A stretch of 11,660 bases of DNA, taken from CAYMUR01 sp964393615 (GTDB taxonomy: Bacteria; Planctomycetota; Planctomycetia; Pirellulales; Pirellulaceae). The translations under genes and the position numbers were made by a program. Every line of letters starts with the position of its first letter. The first letter of the stretch is position 1. Positions 1 to 7,387 of the stretch are shown in pieces. The stretch spans positions 1-11,660 of the forward strand of contig CAYMUR010000113.1 in assembly GCA_964393615.1 (NCBI GenBank). The letters are read 5' to 3'. The notes under the pieces are model-generated. The model saw nothing but the letters and a program-made list of their open reading frames with translations, was not told the DNA's origin and ran no database searches.

Positions 1-856
1 CAGAACAGACTTCGATCTGTTTGCGGATGTTCATGTCGATCTGGTCCATGGGAACGTGGCCTGGCCCTTCGACCATTACCTGGGTACCATTTTTCCAGCT
101 GCGCTGTACCAGTTCTCCGAGTACATCTAATTCGGCAAACTGTGCGTCATCGCTTGCATCGGCAATCGATCCTGGTCGCAGGCCGTCCCCCAGGCTCCAG
201 GTGACGTCATACTGCCGCATGATTTCGCACAGTTCATCAAAATGATCATAGAGTGGATTTTGCTTGCGGTGTGCCATCATCCATTTAGCGATTAACGACC
301 CTCCGCGACTGACGATGCCCGTGACACGGTTCATTGTTAAATATAAATGTTCTAACAAGAGCCCGCAGTGGATCGTCATGTAATCGACACCTTGCTTTGC
401 CTGGTGCTCTACCATGTCCAGAAAGTGTTGCGCTTGCATTTCTTCGATATCGCCCCCCAATTCTTCTAGCATCTGATAGATGGGGACCGTACCTATGGGT
501 ACTGTGGAGTGTTCAATAATCGTTTGACGAATTCGATCGATATCTTTGCCCGTCGATAAATCCATCACTGTATCGGCACCGTATTTGACGGCCGTCTCTA
601 GTTTTTCTTGCTCCCCCTTTTCATCACTGGTGACCGCCGAATTGCCGATGTTGGCATTGATCTTGCACTTGGCAGCAATGCCGATGCCCATGGGTTCCAG
701 TTTTTTCGATAAGTGGACCTGGTTCGCTGGTATGACCATGCGTCCTGCTGCGACTTCGTCTCGAACCTTTTCTGGGGTCAAGTCCTCGCGTCGGGCAACA
801 TACTCTATTTCATCCGTAATCGTACCTGCCTGGGCTTTTTCATATTGAGTCATCAT
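1..856 (-). CDS. thiC: ThiC, phosphomethylpyrimidine synthase (partial, C-terminus beyond the left edge)
   Basis: ThiC is a radical SAM enzyme that rearranges aminoimidazole ribotide into hydroxymethylpyrimidine phosphate, the pyrimidine half of thiamine. About 285 residues are visible, reading leftward and open at the window edge. Recognisable family blocks are KINANIGNSAV, KYGADTVMDLSTG, PIGTVPIYQ, DYMTIHCG, RGGSL, SLGDGLRPG and EGPGHVP. The C-terminal CxxCxxxxC motif that holds the 4Fe-4S cluster lies outside the window and cannot be checked. The protein starts directly in the core domain, so it is the short form without the N-terminal extension of E. coli ThiC. Two adjacent ATG codons (856 and 853) are possible starts; MTQ at 853 also fits the usual family start. 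An in-frame GTG at 883 is less likely. The ribosome binding site is weak. A ThiC paralogue making 5-hydroxybenzimidazole (BzaF type) is the main alternative, but ThiC is much more likely. Confidence 0.93.
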   Translation of the reverse strand, partial: MMTQYEKAQAGTITDEIEYVARREDLTPEKVRDEVAAGRMVIPANQVHLSKKLEPMGIGIAAKCKINANIGNSAVTSDEKGEQEKLETAVKYGADTVMDLSTGKDIDRIRQTIIEHSTVPIGTVPIYQMLEELGGDIEEMQAQHFLDMVEHQAKQGVDYMTIHCGLLLEHLYLTMNRVTGIVSRGGSLIAKWMMAHRKQNPLYDHFDELCEIMRQYDVTWSLGDGLRPGSIADASDDAQFAELDVLGELVQRSWKNGTQVMVEGPGHVPMDQIDMNIRKQIEVCS

Positions 857-947
857 GTAAGTTCCGTCGTTAACATAGAGCACGTGGGTGGTTTCAGTAG
901 GTAATGCGGTGGGATTCCGATCTCCAAGTTGTGCTTACCAAACGTCA

Positions 948-975
948 ATCGTAGTGACCTGCAGGAGTTTGTCAA
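948..975 (-). promoter_or_regulatory. Candidate sigma-70 promoter for thiC
   Basis: Reading leftward, a perfect TTGACA (-35, 975-970) is followed after 16 nt by TACGAT (-10, 953-948), which matches the consensus at four of six positions. Transcription would start near 941 and give a leader of about 85 nt before thiC. The position, between the metH stop and thiC, is sensible. The call rests on consensus matching alone. Confidence 0.35.
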
Positions 976-991
976 TTCCGACTTTGTGTCA

Positions 992-1012
992 GGATGGCGA
1001 GGTTACCCATCC
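992..1012. repeat. Inverted repeat (small hairpin) just downstream of metH
   Basis: GGATGG and CCATCC form a 6-bp stem around a 9-nt loop, about 27 nt beyond the metH stop codon. On the metH/thiC strand no run of T follows it, so it is not a convincing intrinsic terminator for metH. On the other strand a short CTTTT follows. It may stabilise the 3' end of the metH message, or it may be chance. Confidence 0.35.
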
Positions 1013-1038
1013 CGGCTTTTCCATAGAGAGCATGGGCT

Positions 1039-4000
1039 TCACGATACATCATACCCGAGATGGGAGGCCAACCAGCGTTCCACTTCGGAGATTGGCATGC
1101 CTTTTCGCCTGGCATAGGATTTGATTTGGTCGTGCGTGATACGATCGACCGAGAAATATCGCGATTGAGGATGTGCAAAATAAAGGCCGCTGACACTCGC
1201 AGCGGGAACCATGGCGAAGTTTTCGGTAAGTGTCAATGGCAGGTTCTGTTCCACAGTTAATAGTTCAAACAAAGTACGTTTCTCGGAATGGTCCGGACAG
1301 GCAGAATACCCGGGAGCTGGACGGATACCACGGTATTTTTCAGCGATTAAATCATCCGCTGTCCAGGTTTGTTCGCGTTCGTAGCCCCATTCCTGTCGCA
1401 CCTGTGCATGTAACATTTCGGAAAATGCTTCGGCGAGTCGATCGGCCAGCGCTTTGGTCATGATGGAATTGTAATCGTCATTGGCTCGATCGAATTCGGC
1501 GCATAACTGGTCCGTACCAATACCGGCAGTGAGTGCAAAAGCACCAATGTAATCTCCACGGCCAGTCTCTCGAGGGGCAATATAATCGGCCAGACAGCGA
1601 AAAACGTTCTGGCCGTGTCGTTCCCATTGCTGCCTGAGCATCGGGAAACGTGTCAAAATGGTTGTTCTTGAGTCGTCTTTGTACAGAATAATGTCATCGT
1701 TTTCAGAAGAGGCCGGCCAGAACCCGTAAACCGCCGAGGCCTGTAGGCGTTGTTCGGCAAGTAACCGATCTAATAACTGTTGCGCATGCTGGAATAATTC
1801 CCGGGCCGCTGTACCAACTTCGGGATCGTCAAATATTCGGGGATATTTTCCTTTTAACTGCCATGCCTGGAAAAAGGGTGACCAGTCGATATAAGGCACT
1901 AATTGATCGAGTGGGATATTTTCGAGAACACGGATACCCAGAAATGAAGGGCGGTCAATTTCTACGGTTTGCCAGTCGGTGACAAAACGACGTATGCAGG
2001 CCTCTTGATAAGAAACTAACTTGATTGACTTGCGTTGTTCATACGAACGCACCAACTGTTCCTGGGCACGACGATTTTCTTCGAACAGAGCATCTTGGCG
2101 GCGTGGACTCATCAAGCGGTCGACCACTCCTACACTGCGAGAGGCGTCAAGAATGTGAATGGTGGGGTGTTCGTAACGGGGGGCAATTTTTACCGCAGTG
2201 TGTTTGGCGCTGGTGGTCGCACCGCCAATCAGCAAAGGGATTGTAAGTGGTAGTCGTTGCATTTCATCGGCGACATGGATCATTTCATCCAGGCTGGGTG
2301 TAATCAGGCCGGAAAGACCGACGATGTCAGCTGAAAATTCAACAGCGGCCTGCAAGATTTTTTCACACGAAACCATGACGCCCAGATCGATGACCTGATA
2401 GTTGTTGCAATGTAATACAACTCCCACAATATTCTTGCCGATGTCGTGTACATCTCCTTTGACAGTGGCAATGACAATGGTTCCTCTGGTGCTCGGTCCC
2501 TTGTTTCCCGATTTAGACTTTTCCTGTTCCAAAAACGGCTCAAGGTGTGCCACCGATCGTTTCATGACCCGGGCCGATTTGACAACCTGGGGGAGAAACA
2601 TTTTACCTGTACCAAACAAGTCACCAACGATTGACATAGCGTCCATGAGCGGGCCTTCGATCACCTCCAGGACGGTGCTATATTTTTGGCGGGCCTCCTC
2701 CGTATCTTCGACAATGAAGGTGTCGATTCCTTTGATAAGTGCGTGTTTTAACCGTTGCTCAACCGACGTGTTGCGCCAGGAATGGTCCGGCGTCATGCGT
2801 TGTTGTTTGGTAGTTTTGACCGTTTCGGCAAACTCGAGCAATCGGTCGGTAGCATCATCACGTCGGTTCAACAAAACATCCTCAACGCGTTCCAACAGGT
2901 CGGAAGGGATTTGTTCGTAAACGGCGAGTTGTCCCGCGTTGACGATTCCCATGTCCAGTCCGGCCTGGATGGCGTGGTAGAGAAAGGCGGAATGCATTGC
3001 TTCTCGAATGGTGTTATTACCACGGAATGAAAATGAAATATTGCTCACGCCTCCAGAGACTATGGCTCCAGGGCACTTTTGTTTGATGCGACGGGTTGCT
3101 TCAAAAAAATGGACCGCGTAATCGTCGTGTTCTTTGATGCCGGTGGCGACAGTCAAGATGTTCGGATCAAAAATGATATCTTGCGGAGGGAGGTTTACCT
3201 GTTCCGTTAATAGCTTGTAGGCACGGCAACAGATACGAACTTTGTCGTCACTCTCGGTTGCCTGCCCCTGTTCGTCAAAAGCCATGACGACGATGGCTGC
3301 TCCATACTGTCGAATCAAGCGTGCTCTTCTCAAAAACTCAGTTTCACCATCTTTAAGGCTGATAGAATTTACGATTGCCTTGCCTTGAACACAGCGTAGT
3401 CCAGATTCGATGACCGACCAGCGTGAACTATCGATCATGACAGGGACTTTGCTGATATCAGTTTCCCCTGCAATCAGGTATAAGAAGCGGGTCATCGCCG
3501 CGTCACCGTCCAAAAGTGCATCGTCCATATTGACATCGATCACGACCGCTCCGCCAGCCACTTGTTCTCGGGCGATTTCCAACGCCTTGTCGTACTCGTT
3601 TTCGCGAATGCAGCGGGCGAATTGGCGTGACCCCATGACATTGGTGCGTTCTCCAATCATGATGAAATTGCTGTCGGGGCGTATGGTTAACGGTTCCATG
3701 CCACTCAGTCGGGTGTAACATTCCACCGAGCTAGGGCGACGCCTGGGAAAGCTGCGGACCGTTTCGGCAATTGCATGAATATGGTCAGGAGTTGTTCCAC
3801 AGCAGCCACCGACAATATTCAGCCACCCCTGGCTGGCAAATTCACCAATCGTGGCAGCCATCTCTGCCGGGGAAAGATCATACTGTCCCATTTCGTTTGG
3901 TAGTCCGGCATTGGGATGACAACTGGTGTAGACGGGTGCTATTTGGGACAATTCTTCCAGATGGGGGCGCATCAAATCCGGTCCCAGTGCACAATTCATA

Positions 4001-4734
4001 CCGACACTCAAAAGTGGAAAGTGAGAAATTGAATTCCAGAACGCTTCCACTGTCTGGCTAGAGACGAACGTGACTCCTGCTTCGTTAAATGTGGCGGATG
4101 CCATGACCGGTACTTGAAATCCCAATTCGTCAAAACATTGTTGAACTGCGAACAAACAAGCTTTGAGGTTTAAGGTGTCGATTGCCGTTTCAGCGAGGAG
4201 CAAGTCGACCCCCGATTTCAAAAGTTCAAGGACTTGTAAATAATAAGAATCTACCATTTCCTGGAATGTCGTACTTCGAATTCCGGCGTCATCCATATCT
4301 GTCGAAATGGCTGTTTGCTTGGTGGTTGGACCAATGGCCCCAGCGATGAAGCAGGGCCGGCTGTTTTGCGACAATTGAAACTGTTGAATGGCACGCTTGG
4401 CACACTTCACCGCCGCTCGATTGATCTCGCTTACCAGTTCATCGGGAAATCCGAAATCTCGTACACCAATGATGCTGGAACCAAAGGTGTTGGTTTCCAC
4501 GACATCCGAACCTGCTTCGAGATATGCTTGGTGAATTTGGGTGACTTCACTTGGTTGCGTCAGACAGAGGATATCAACAAAGTTACTGAGATCGTGAGGA
4601 TGATCTGCGAAACGGTTTCCACGAATCTTTCCATGATCAAGCTTTAGTGCTTGAACCATGGTACCCATGGCACCATCCAGCATGAGAATGCGCTCGGATA
4701 GTAAGGCGTGGAGTGACTCTGTCGTTTTTGTCAT
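1039..4734 (-). CDS. metH: MetH, cobalamin-dependent methionine synthase
   Basis: This cytosolic enzyme transfers the methyl group of 5-methyltetrahydrofolate to homocysteine through a cobalamin cofactor, giving methionine and tetrahydrofolate. All four modules are present in 1231 residues, about the length of E. coli MetH (1227). The homocysteine domain (about 1-330) has the zinc ligands in GMNCALG (C248) and GGCCGTT (C311, C312). The pterin-binding domain (about 350-630) begins near IGERTNVMGSR. The cap and B12-binding modules (about 650-890) carry GDVHDIGKN with the cobalamin-ligating H763. The C-terminal reactivation domain (about 905-1231) carries the SAM-binding RPAPGY at 1138-1143. No frameshift or missing key residue is seen. 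The ATG at 4734 gives the expected N-terminus, although no Shine-Dalgarno sequence precedes it. thiC follows on the same strand after 182 nt. Confidence 0.98.
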   Translation of the reverse strand: MTKTTESLHALLSERILMLDGAMGTMVQALKLDHGKIRGNRFADHPHDLSNFVDILCLTQPSEVTQIHQAYLEAGSDVVETNTFGSSIIGVRDFGFPDELVSEINRAAVKCAKRAIQQFQLSQNSRPCFIAGAIGPTTKQTAISTDMDDAGIRSTTFQEMVDSYYLQVLELLKSGVDLLLAETAIDTLNLKACLFAVQQCFDELGFQVPVMASATFNEAGVTFVSSQTVEAFWNSISHFPLLSVGMNCALGPDLMRPHLEELSQIAPVYTSCHPNAGLPNEMGQYDLSPAEMAATIGEFASQGWLNIVGGCCGTTPDHIHAIAETVRSFPRRRPSSVECYTRLSGMEPLTIRPDSNFIMIGERTNVMGSRQFARCIRENEYDKALEIAREQVAGGAVVIDVNMDDALLDGDAAMTRFLYLIAGETDISKVPVMIDSSRWSVIESGLRCVQGKAIVNSISLKDGETEFLRRARLIRQYGAAIVVMAFDEQGQATESDDKVRICCRAYKLLTEQVNLPPQDIIFDPNILTVATGIKEHDDYAVHFFEATRRIKQKCPGAIVSGGVSNISFSFRGNNTIREAMHSAFLYHAIQAGLDMGIVNAGQLAVYEQIPSDLLERVEDVLLNRRDDATDRLLEFAETVKTTKQQRMTPDHSWRNTSVEQRLKHALIKGIDTFIVEDTEEARQKYSTVLEVIEGPLMDAMSIVGDLFGTGKMFLPQVVKSARVMKRSVAHLEPFLEQEKSKSGNKGPSTRGTIVIATVKGDVHDIGKNIVGVVLHCNNYQVIDLGVMVSCEKILQAAVEFSADIVGLSGLITPSLDEMIHVADEMQRLPLTIPLLIGGATTSAKHTAVKIAPRYEHPTIHILDASRSVGVVDRLMSPRRQDALFEENRRAQEQLVRSYEQRKSIKLVSYQEACIRRFVTDWQTVEIDRPSFLGIRVLENIPLDQLVPYIDWSPFFQAWQLKGKYPRIFDDPEVGTAARELFQHAQQLLDRLLAEQRLQASAVYGFWPASSENDDIILYKDDSRTTILTRFPMLRQQWERHGQNVFRCLADYIAPRETGRGDYIGAFALTAGIGTDQLCAEFDRANDDYNSIMTKALADRLAEAFSEMLHAQVRQEWGYEREQTWTADDLIAEKYRGIRPAPGYSACPDHSEKRTLFELLTVEQNLPLTLTENFAMVPAASVSGLYFAHPQSRYFSVDRITHDQIKSYARRKGMPISEVERWLASHLGYDVS

Positions 4735-4749
4735 AGGTAAAATGTCTAT

Positions 4750-4755
4750 ATTATC
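4750..4755 (-). promoter_or_regulatory. Candidate -10 element for metH
   Basis: Reading leftward, GATAAT matches TATAAT at five of six positions and is the best -10-like hexamer near metH. No good -35 lies at the right distance. It ends only 15 nt before the metH ATG, so a transcript from it would have a leader of about 10 nt, which would fit the absence of a Shine-Dalgarno sequence. A distal promoter is equally possible. Confidence 0.22.
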
Positions 4756-5064
4756 ACTTCATGCCAGGTATTGAGGCGATGTTTCTCGAAAACAACCGCA
4801 TCTCTTATCCTGCTTCTTTTCGTCGGCAGGCATCCTGCGGCCACCATGGCGAATACTCTAGTTTTCCAGTGGTTGTCAAGTCAATGCTATCACCTTGGTG
4901 TTGGTAGTTCCGTTGATTGTAAGACGGAGTACCGGGCTGGAACTCAAGACCGTTTTCTCAGGAACCGATATTGGACATGAAGGGGACCGTCCCGAGAGAC
5001 TTGCCGGTTGCTAGCAAGTTATGGCGACTGTATTTTGTCAAGCAGAATCTGAAAGATCACAGAT

Positions 5065-5069
5065 AGGGA
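5065..5069 (+). promoter_or_regulatory. Ribosome binding site deciding the start of the bitopic protein
   Basis: AGGGA lies just upstream of the ATG at 5074. An in-frame TGA at 5050-5052 excludes a longer protein, so the site and the stop together fix this start. Confidence 0.5.
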
Positions 5070-5073
5070 CGTC

Positions 5074-6240
5074 ATGGATGACTCAATGCGTCAGCATGAT
5101 GAAAATTGGAAAGGTGTGAAATCTCCAATTAAAACGGGCCCTGTACTGTTCACGTTGAGGGATGTGCGTCACACTCCAACCTCGGATTTATCGGAGCGGG
5201 ACTGCATGCTTGATGTCGAAACAGACTCCAATAACCTAAAATCCGCACCGCAAGCAGGCGTTCAGCCGACAGATGAGGTTAGCTCACGATCTTGGCAAAC
5301 ATCGGTTGATGTTTCCCGTATCACCGCGACCAGGACAAATCAGAAGAAGACTCCTGGTACGAATTGGTCGACGTCGGACAAGCCGACGAAGAAGCGGACC
5401 CGCCGGCAACCGTTACCACGGCAGTCAATCTGGCCCCGGGTCGTGGCAAGTTTGTTGGTACTCATTCTGTTGGGGATTGCTTACTTGACATTTCGCGGTC
5501 CTGTTGTTGTCGATCCCAGGGACCCTCTTCAAGAACCTTTTCTGGATATGGCGGATTTGGATGAGCGAGAGGAGGAAGGCCGTTGGCCGCATCCTACAGT
5601 GCCAGTTGACGTGGCCGAACGTCGAGAAGCCAAGCCAATGATTACCAAAAAGCAGGTAGCCGAAAAGAGTGGCTCCTGGCCGGTGGAGGGTCCTGTGCCC
5701 AAATTGCCACCATTTTCAGCGAAAACGACCAAAAAGACTGGTAATTTCATCCATGCCGACGAAATAAGCCAGTTGGATAATACTGCTGAGGTAATAGCAT
5801 CTCCACCGCGGTGGAAGGGACCGACCAATCGCCGCATCGAGTGGAGGGAGGAGTCGCACGACAAGAAACCGAGAGGTTATATTTTACCAAGCGAATCCAC
5901 CATCTATTCGCCGCCAGATCAGCCGAACGTGCCACCTGGTCCGACTCGCACAGGTGTGGAACCCATTTTGGACGGGGTTTCGTATCGTACCAATGGGAGT
6001 GACGTAAAATCACCAACCGAGGCAGTTCCTTTCAATGAGGAGCGTTTCAACAAGTCTTCCGAACTGCGGATCGCAGCGGATCCCGGTGCCGCACGGAGCC
6101 GACAGTACGGTGGCAAGATGTCTGGTTTCAAAAAGATGCAACGCGGGAAATCGACTTTGGAGTCACCACGACTGCGTGGCACTATCAAGAGTTCTTACAT
6201 GGGGCGAACCTATGAACCTGGTCGATCAGGCCTATATTAA
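5074..6240 (+). CDS. Bitopic membrane protein of unknown function, first gene of a surface-glycan-like operon
   Basis: I do not recognise a family for this 388-residue protein. Residues 1-120 are polar and probably disordered, ending in a very basic stretch (KPTKKRTRRQ, 103-112). One clear transmembrane helix follows at about 121-140, rich in V, L and I. By the positive-inside rule the N-terminus is cytoplasmic and the remaining roughly 245 residues, rich in Pro, Lys, Arg and Glu, lie outside the membrane. There is no signal peptidase site, Wzz motif or enzyme motif that I can see. The start is fixed by an upstream in-frame stop at 5050 and an AGGGA ribosome binding site. Its 3' end overlaps the next gene, a CpsD-like ATPase, by 29 nt, which suggests translational coupling. 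It may be a membrane anchor or partner for that ATPase, but this is inference from position only. Confidence 0.75.
   Translation: MDDSMRQHDENWKGVKSPIKTGPVLFTLRDVRHTPTSDLSERDCMLDVETDSNNLKSAPQAGVQPTDEVSSRSWQTSVDVSRITATRTNQKKTPGTNWSTSDKPTKKRTRRQPLPRQSIWPRVVASLLVLILLGIAYLTFRGPVVVDPRDPLQEPFLDMADLDEREEEGRWPHPTVPVDVAERREAKPMITKKQVAEKSGSWPVEGPVPKLPPFSAKTTKKTGNFIHADEISQLDNTAEVIASPPRWKGPTNRRIEWREESHDKKPRGYILPSESTIYSPPDQPNVPPGPTRTGVEPILDGVSYRTNGSDVKSPTEAVPFNEERFNKSSELRIAADPGAARSRQYGGKMSGFKKMQRGKSTLESPRLRGTIKSSYMGRTYEPGRSGLY
6201..6206 (+). promoter_or_regulatory. Ribosome binding site deciding the start of the CpsD-like ATPase
   Basis: GGGGCG lies 5 nt before the ATG at 6212, inside the 3' end of the upstream gene. 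It supports 6212 over the far upstream in-frame ATG at 6035, which would need a 206-nt overlap with the bitopic protein gene. Confidence 0.5.
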
Positions 6241-7174
6241 GGCGTTTTCCAACACGAAATCCATGGCGGCGATATCAGACGATGCAGTAGCTCGAAAGCT
6301 GCGCGTCGATTCTGCCCACGGGGAACTACCGTGTAGTGAAACGCAGGCAAAAACTGGAGCTCACGGTCTGCTTGTGGGTCCCCATTTTTCATCAGTAGAC
6401 CGCAATATTTTGCAGTCTAGTGATACGATACCCGCCCAACACATGGTGGACAAAATAAAGACTCGGTGTGGTGACGGCGGTAAGATGGCGTCGCCTGGTA
6501 GCCTGGTAATGGCTGACCGCCGGTTTCGTCCCGCTTGGGAAGTGGATCATTTTTGCTGGCCGGATGTATGTCGAGACCTATTGGCTTCGCATATCGGCGA
6601 CTTTACGCTGTCGATTGACAAGATTGCGGTGCCGTGTCAGTCGGGAGATCGTGTTCTTGTCGTTGTGGGCGAAAGAAGTGGTGCTGGTTGTACGACAGTA
6701 ACGCTTTGCCTGGCTCAAAGCCTTGTTGCTGCTGGATATTCGGTCGTAGTGGTTGATGCCGATGCGGCTCGACCTGACTTGGCGGTACGACTCGAAATTG
6801 AGACGAGTGTCAGTTGGCTTGATGTGATGAATCAAAAATTGAGTTTGCAGGAATCCGCAGTGATGGGTCTCCAAGATCAATTGACATTGTTGCCTTTGGG
6901 GAAAGCGGTTCCGTCGGGGAAACTGTCAGATTTCCGACGTGCCGCTATCCAAGTCATGAACGAAATGGCGCGTCACTATGACGTGGTACTGGTCGATGTT
7001 GGCAGTGCAGCGCTGGATTCTCTTGGTTTGTTTTCCGCGGAATGTGTCCAGGGTCTTAACGTATTAGGCGTGTACGATCTCAGATTGCCCAGCGACAGCA
7101 TTTCACGTGAAAGATTTTTCGGAGCGAAATCAGCACTTTCCTTTGTCGGCATCGCAGAAAATTTTGCTGCGTAA
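6212..7174 (+). CDS. CpsD/BY-kinase-like P-loop ATPase with an atypical Walker A
   Basis: This is a 320-residue member of the CpsD/CapB/ParA-like P-loop group, which includes the bacterial tyrosine kinases that control exopolysaccharide export. Residues 1-100 are variable; a PAWEVDHF block at 107-114 leads into the ATPase domain (about 145-320). The Walker A is GERSGAGCTT (153-162), with Cys160 where the catalytic lysine of GxxxxGK[ST] normally sits. The Walker A' is VVVVDADAARPDL (178-190) and the Walker B is VVLVDVGSA (258-266). There is no C-terminal tyrosine cluster; the last tyrosine is Y288 and the protein ends GIAENFAA. It has no transmembrane helix. I chose the ATG at 6212 because GGGGCG precedes it and the overlap with the upstream gene is then only 29 nt. 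Without the lysine and the tyrosine tail, kinase activity is doubtful; a regulatory or nucleotide-binding role is more likely. The specific process is unknown. Confidence 0.8.
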   Translation: MNLVDQAYIKAFSNTKSMAAISDDAVARKLRVDSAHGELPCSETQAKTGAHGLLVGPHFSSVDRNILQSSDTIPAQHMVDKIKTRCGDGGKMASPGSLVMADRRFRPAWEVDHFCWPDVCRDLLASHIGDFTLSIDKIAVPCQSGDRVLVVVGERSGAGCTTVTLCLAQSLVAAGYSVVVVDADAARPDLAVRLEIETSVSWLDVMNQKLSLQESAVMGLQDQLTLLPLGKAVPSGKLSDFRRAAIQVMNEMARHYDVVLVDVGSAALDSLGLFSAECVQGLNVLGVYDLRLPSDSISRERFFGAKSALSFVGIAENFAA

Positions 7175-7387
7175 GTGGAATGGGCTTGGCATCTGCTCCA
7201 CGTCCTGCGCTACATGGTGGAGGGCTGGTTATGTACGCAAGTGGCTGGCGACTTGTTGGAAAGCCAATAAAAAACGGAAAAAAACGGCGATTCGATTGGT
7301 GGAAAACGCTTCAGGGCACGTTGTAGACGGCGTGCATGGTTATCTCTTTAGTGACTCTCGGGGTAGGGCCATGCGCCGAGCTGACGC
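7175..7387. other. Spacer between the ATPase and glycosyltransferase genes, with adenine tracts
   Basis: No gene is convincing here. A 94-codon frame (7107-7391) overlaps both neighbours and resembles nothing I know. A tandem A-tract repeat, A6CGG then A7CGG, lies at 7269-7287; it could bend DNA or be prone to slippage. No clear promoter or terminator is visible. Confidence 0.5.

Larger units (their letters stand above)
4735..5073. other. Divergent intergenic region between metH and the rightward operon
   Basis: This 339-nt spacer separates the metH start from the bitopic protein gene on the other strand. Short open frames on the plus strand (for example from a TTG at 4771) lack a ribosome binding site and family resemblance, so I do not call a gene. 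Small hairpins occur at 4827-4838 and 4840-4850. A near-start -10 element for metH and a Shine-Dalgarno sequence for the rightward gene are listed separately. Confidence 0.6.

Noticed and set aside
2402..2920. A 172-codon open frame on the plus strand.
   Set aside because: It lies wholly antisense to metH, shows no family resemblance, and is explained by codon bias of the real gene.
4822..4930. Possible cobalamin riboswitch upstream of metH: on the minus strand a CCACTG, then about 29 nt later CAGGATGCCTGCC, loosely like the end of the B12 box.
   Set aside because: The conserved junction GA is replaced, the upstream GGGAA and CCGG pairing parts are not recognisable, and a hairpin of this size is expected by chance. 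A covariance-model search of 4735-5000 with the cobalamin model would decide; a significant hit would overturn this.
4771..4980. A 69-codon plus-strand frame with a hydrophobic N-terminal stretch, resembling a small secreted protein.
   Set aside because: It begins with TTG, has no ribosome binding site, and the remaining sequence has no secreted-protein or domain character.
5008..5017. Perfect 10-bp palindrome TTGCTAGCAA in the divergent spacer, a possible operator.
   Set aside because: About ten such palindromes are expected by chance in a window of this length, and there is no second copy or adjacent promoter.
6035..6211. Longer N-terminus for the CpsD-like ATPase from an upstream in-frame ATG.
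   Set aside because: It would overlap the bitopic protein gene by 206 nt and has no ribosome binding site, whereas the ATG at 6212 has GGGGCG in the right position.
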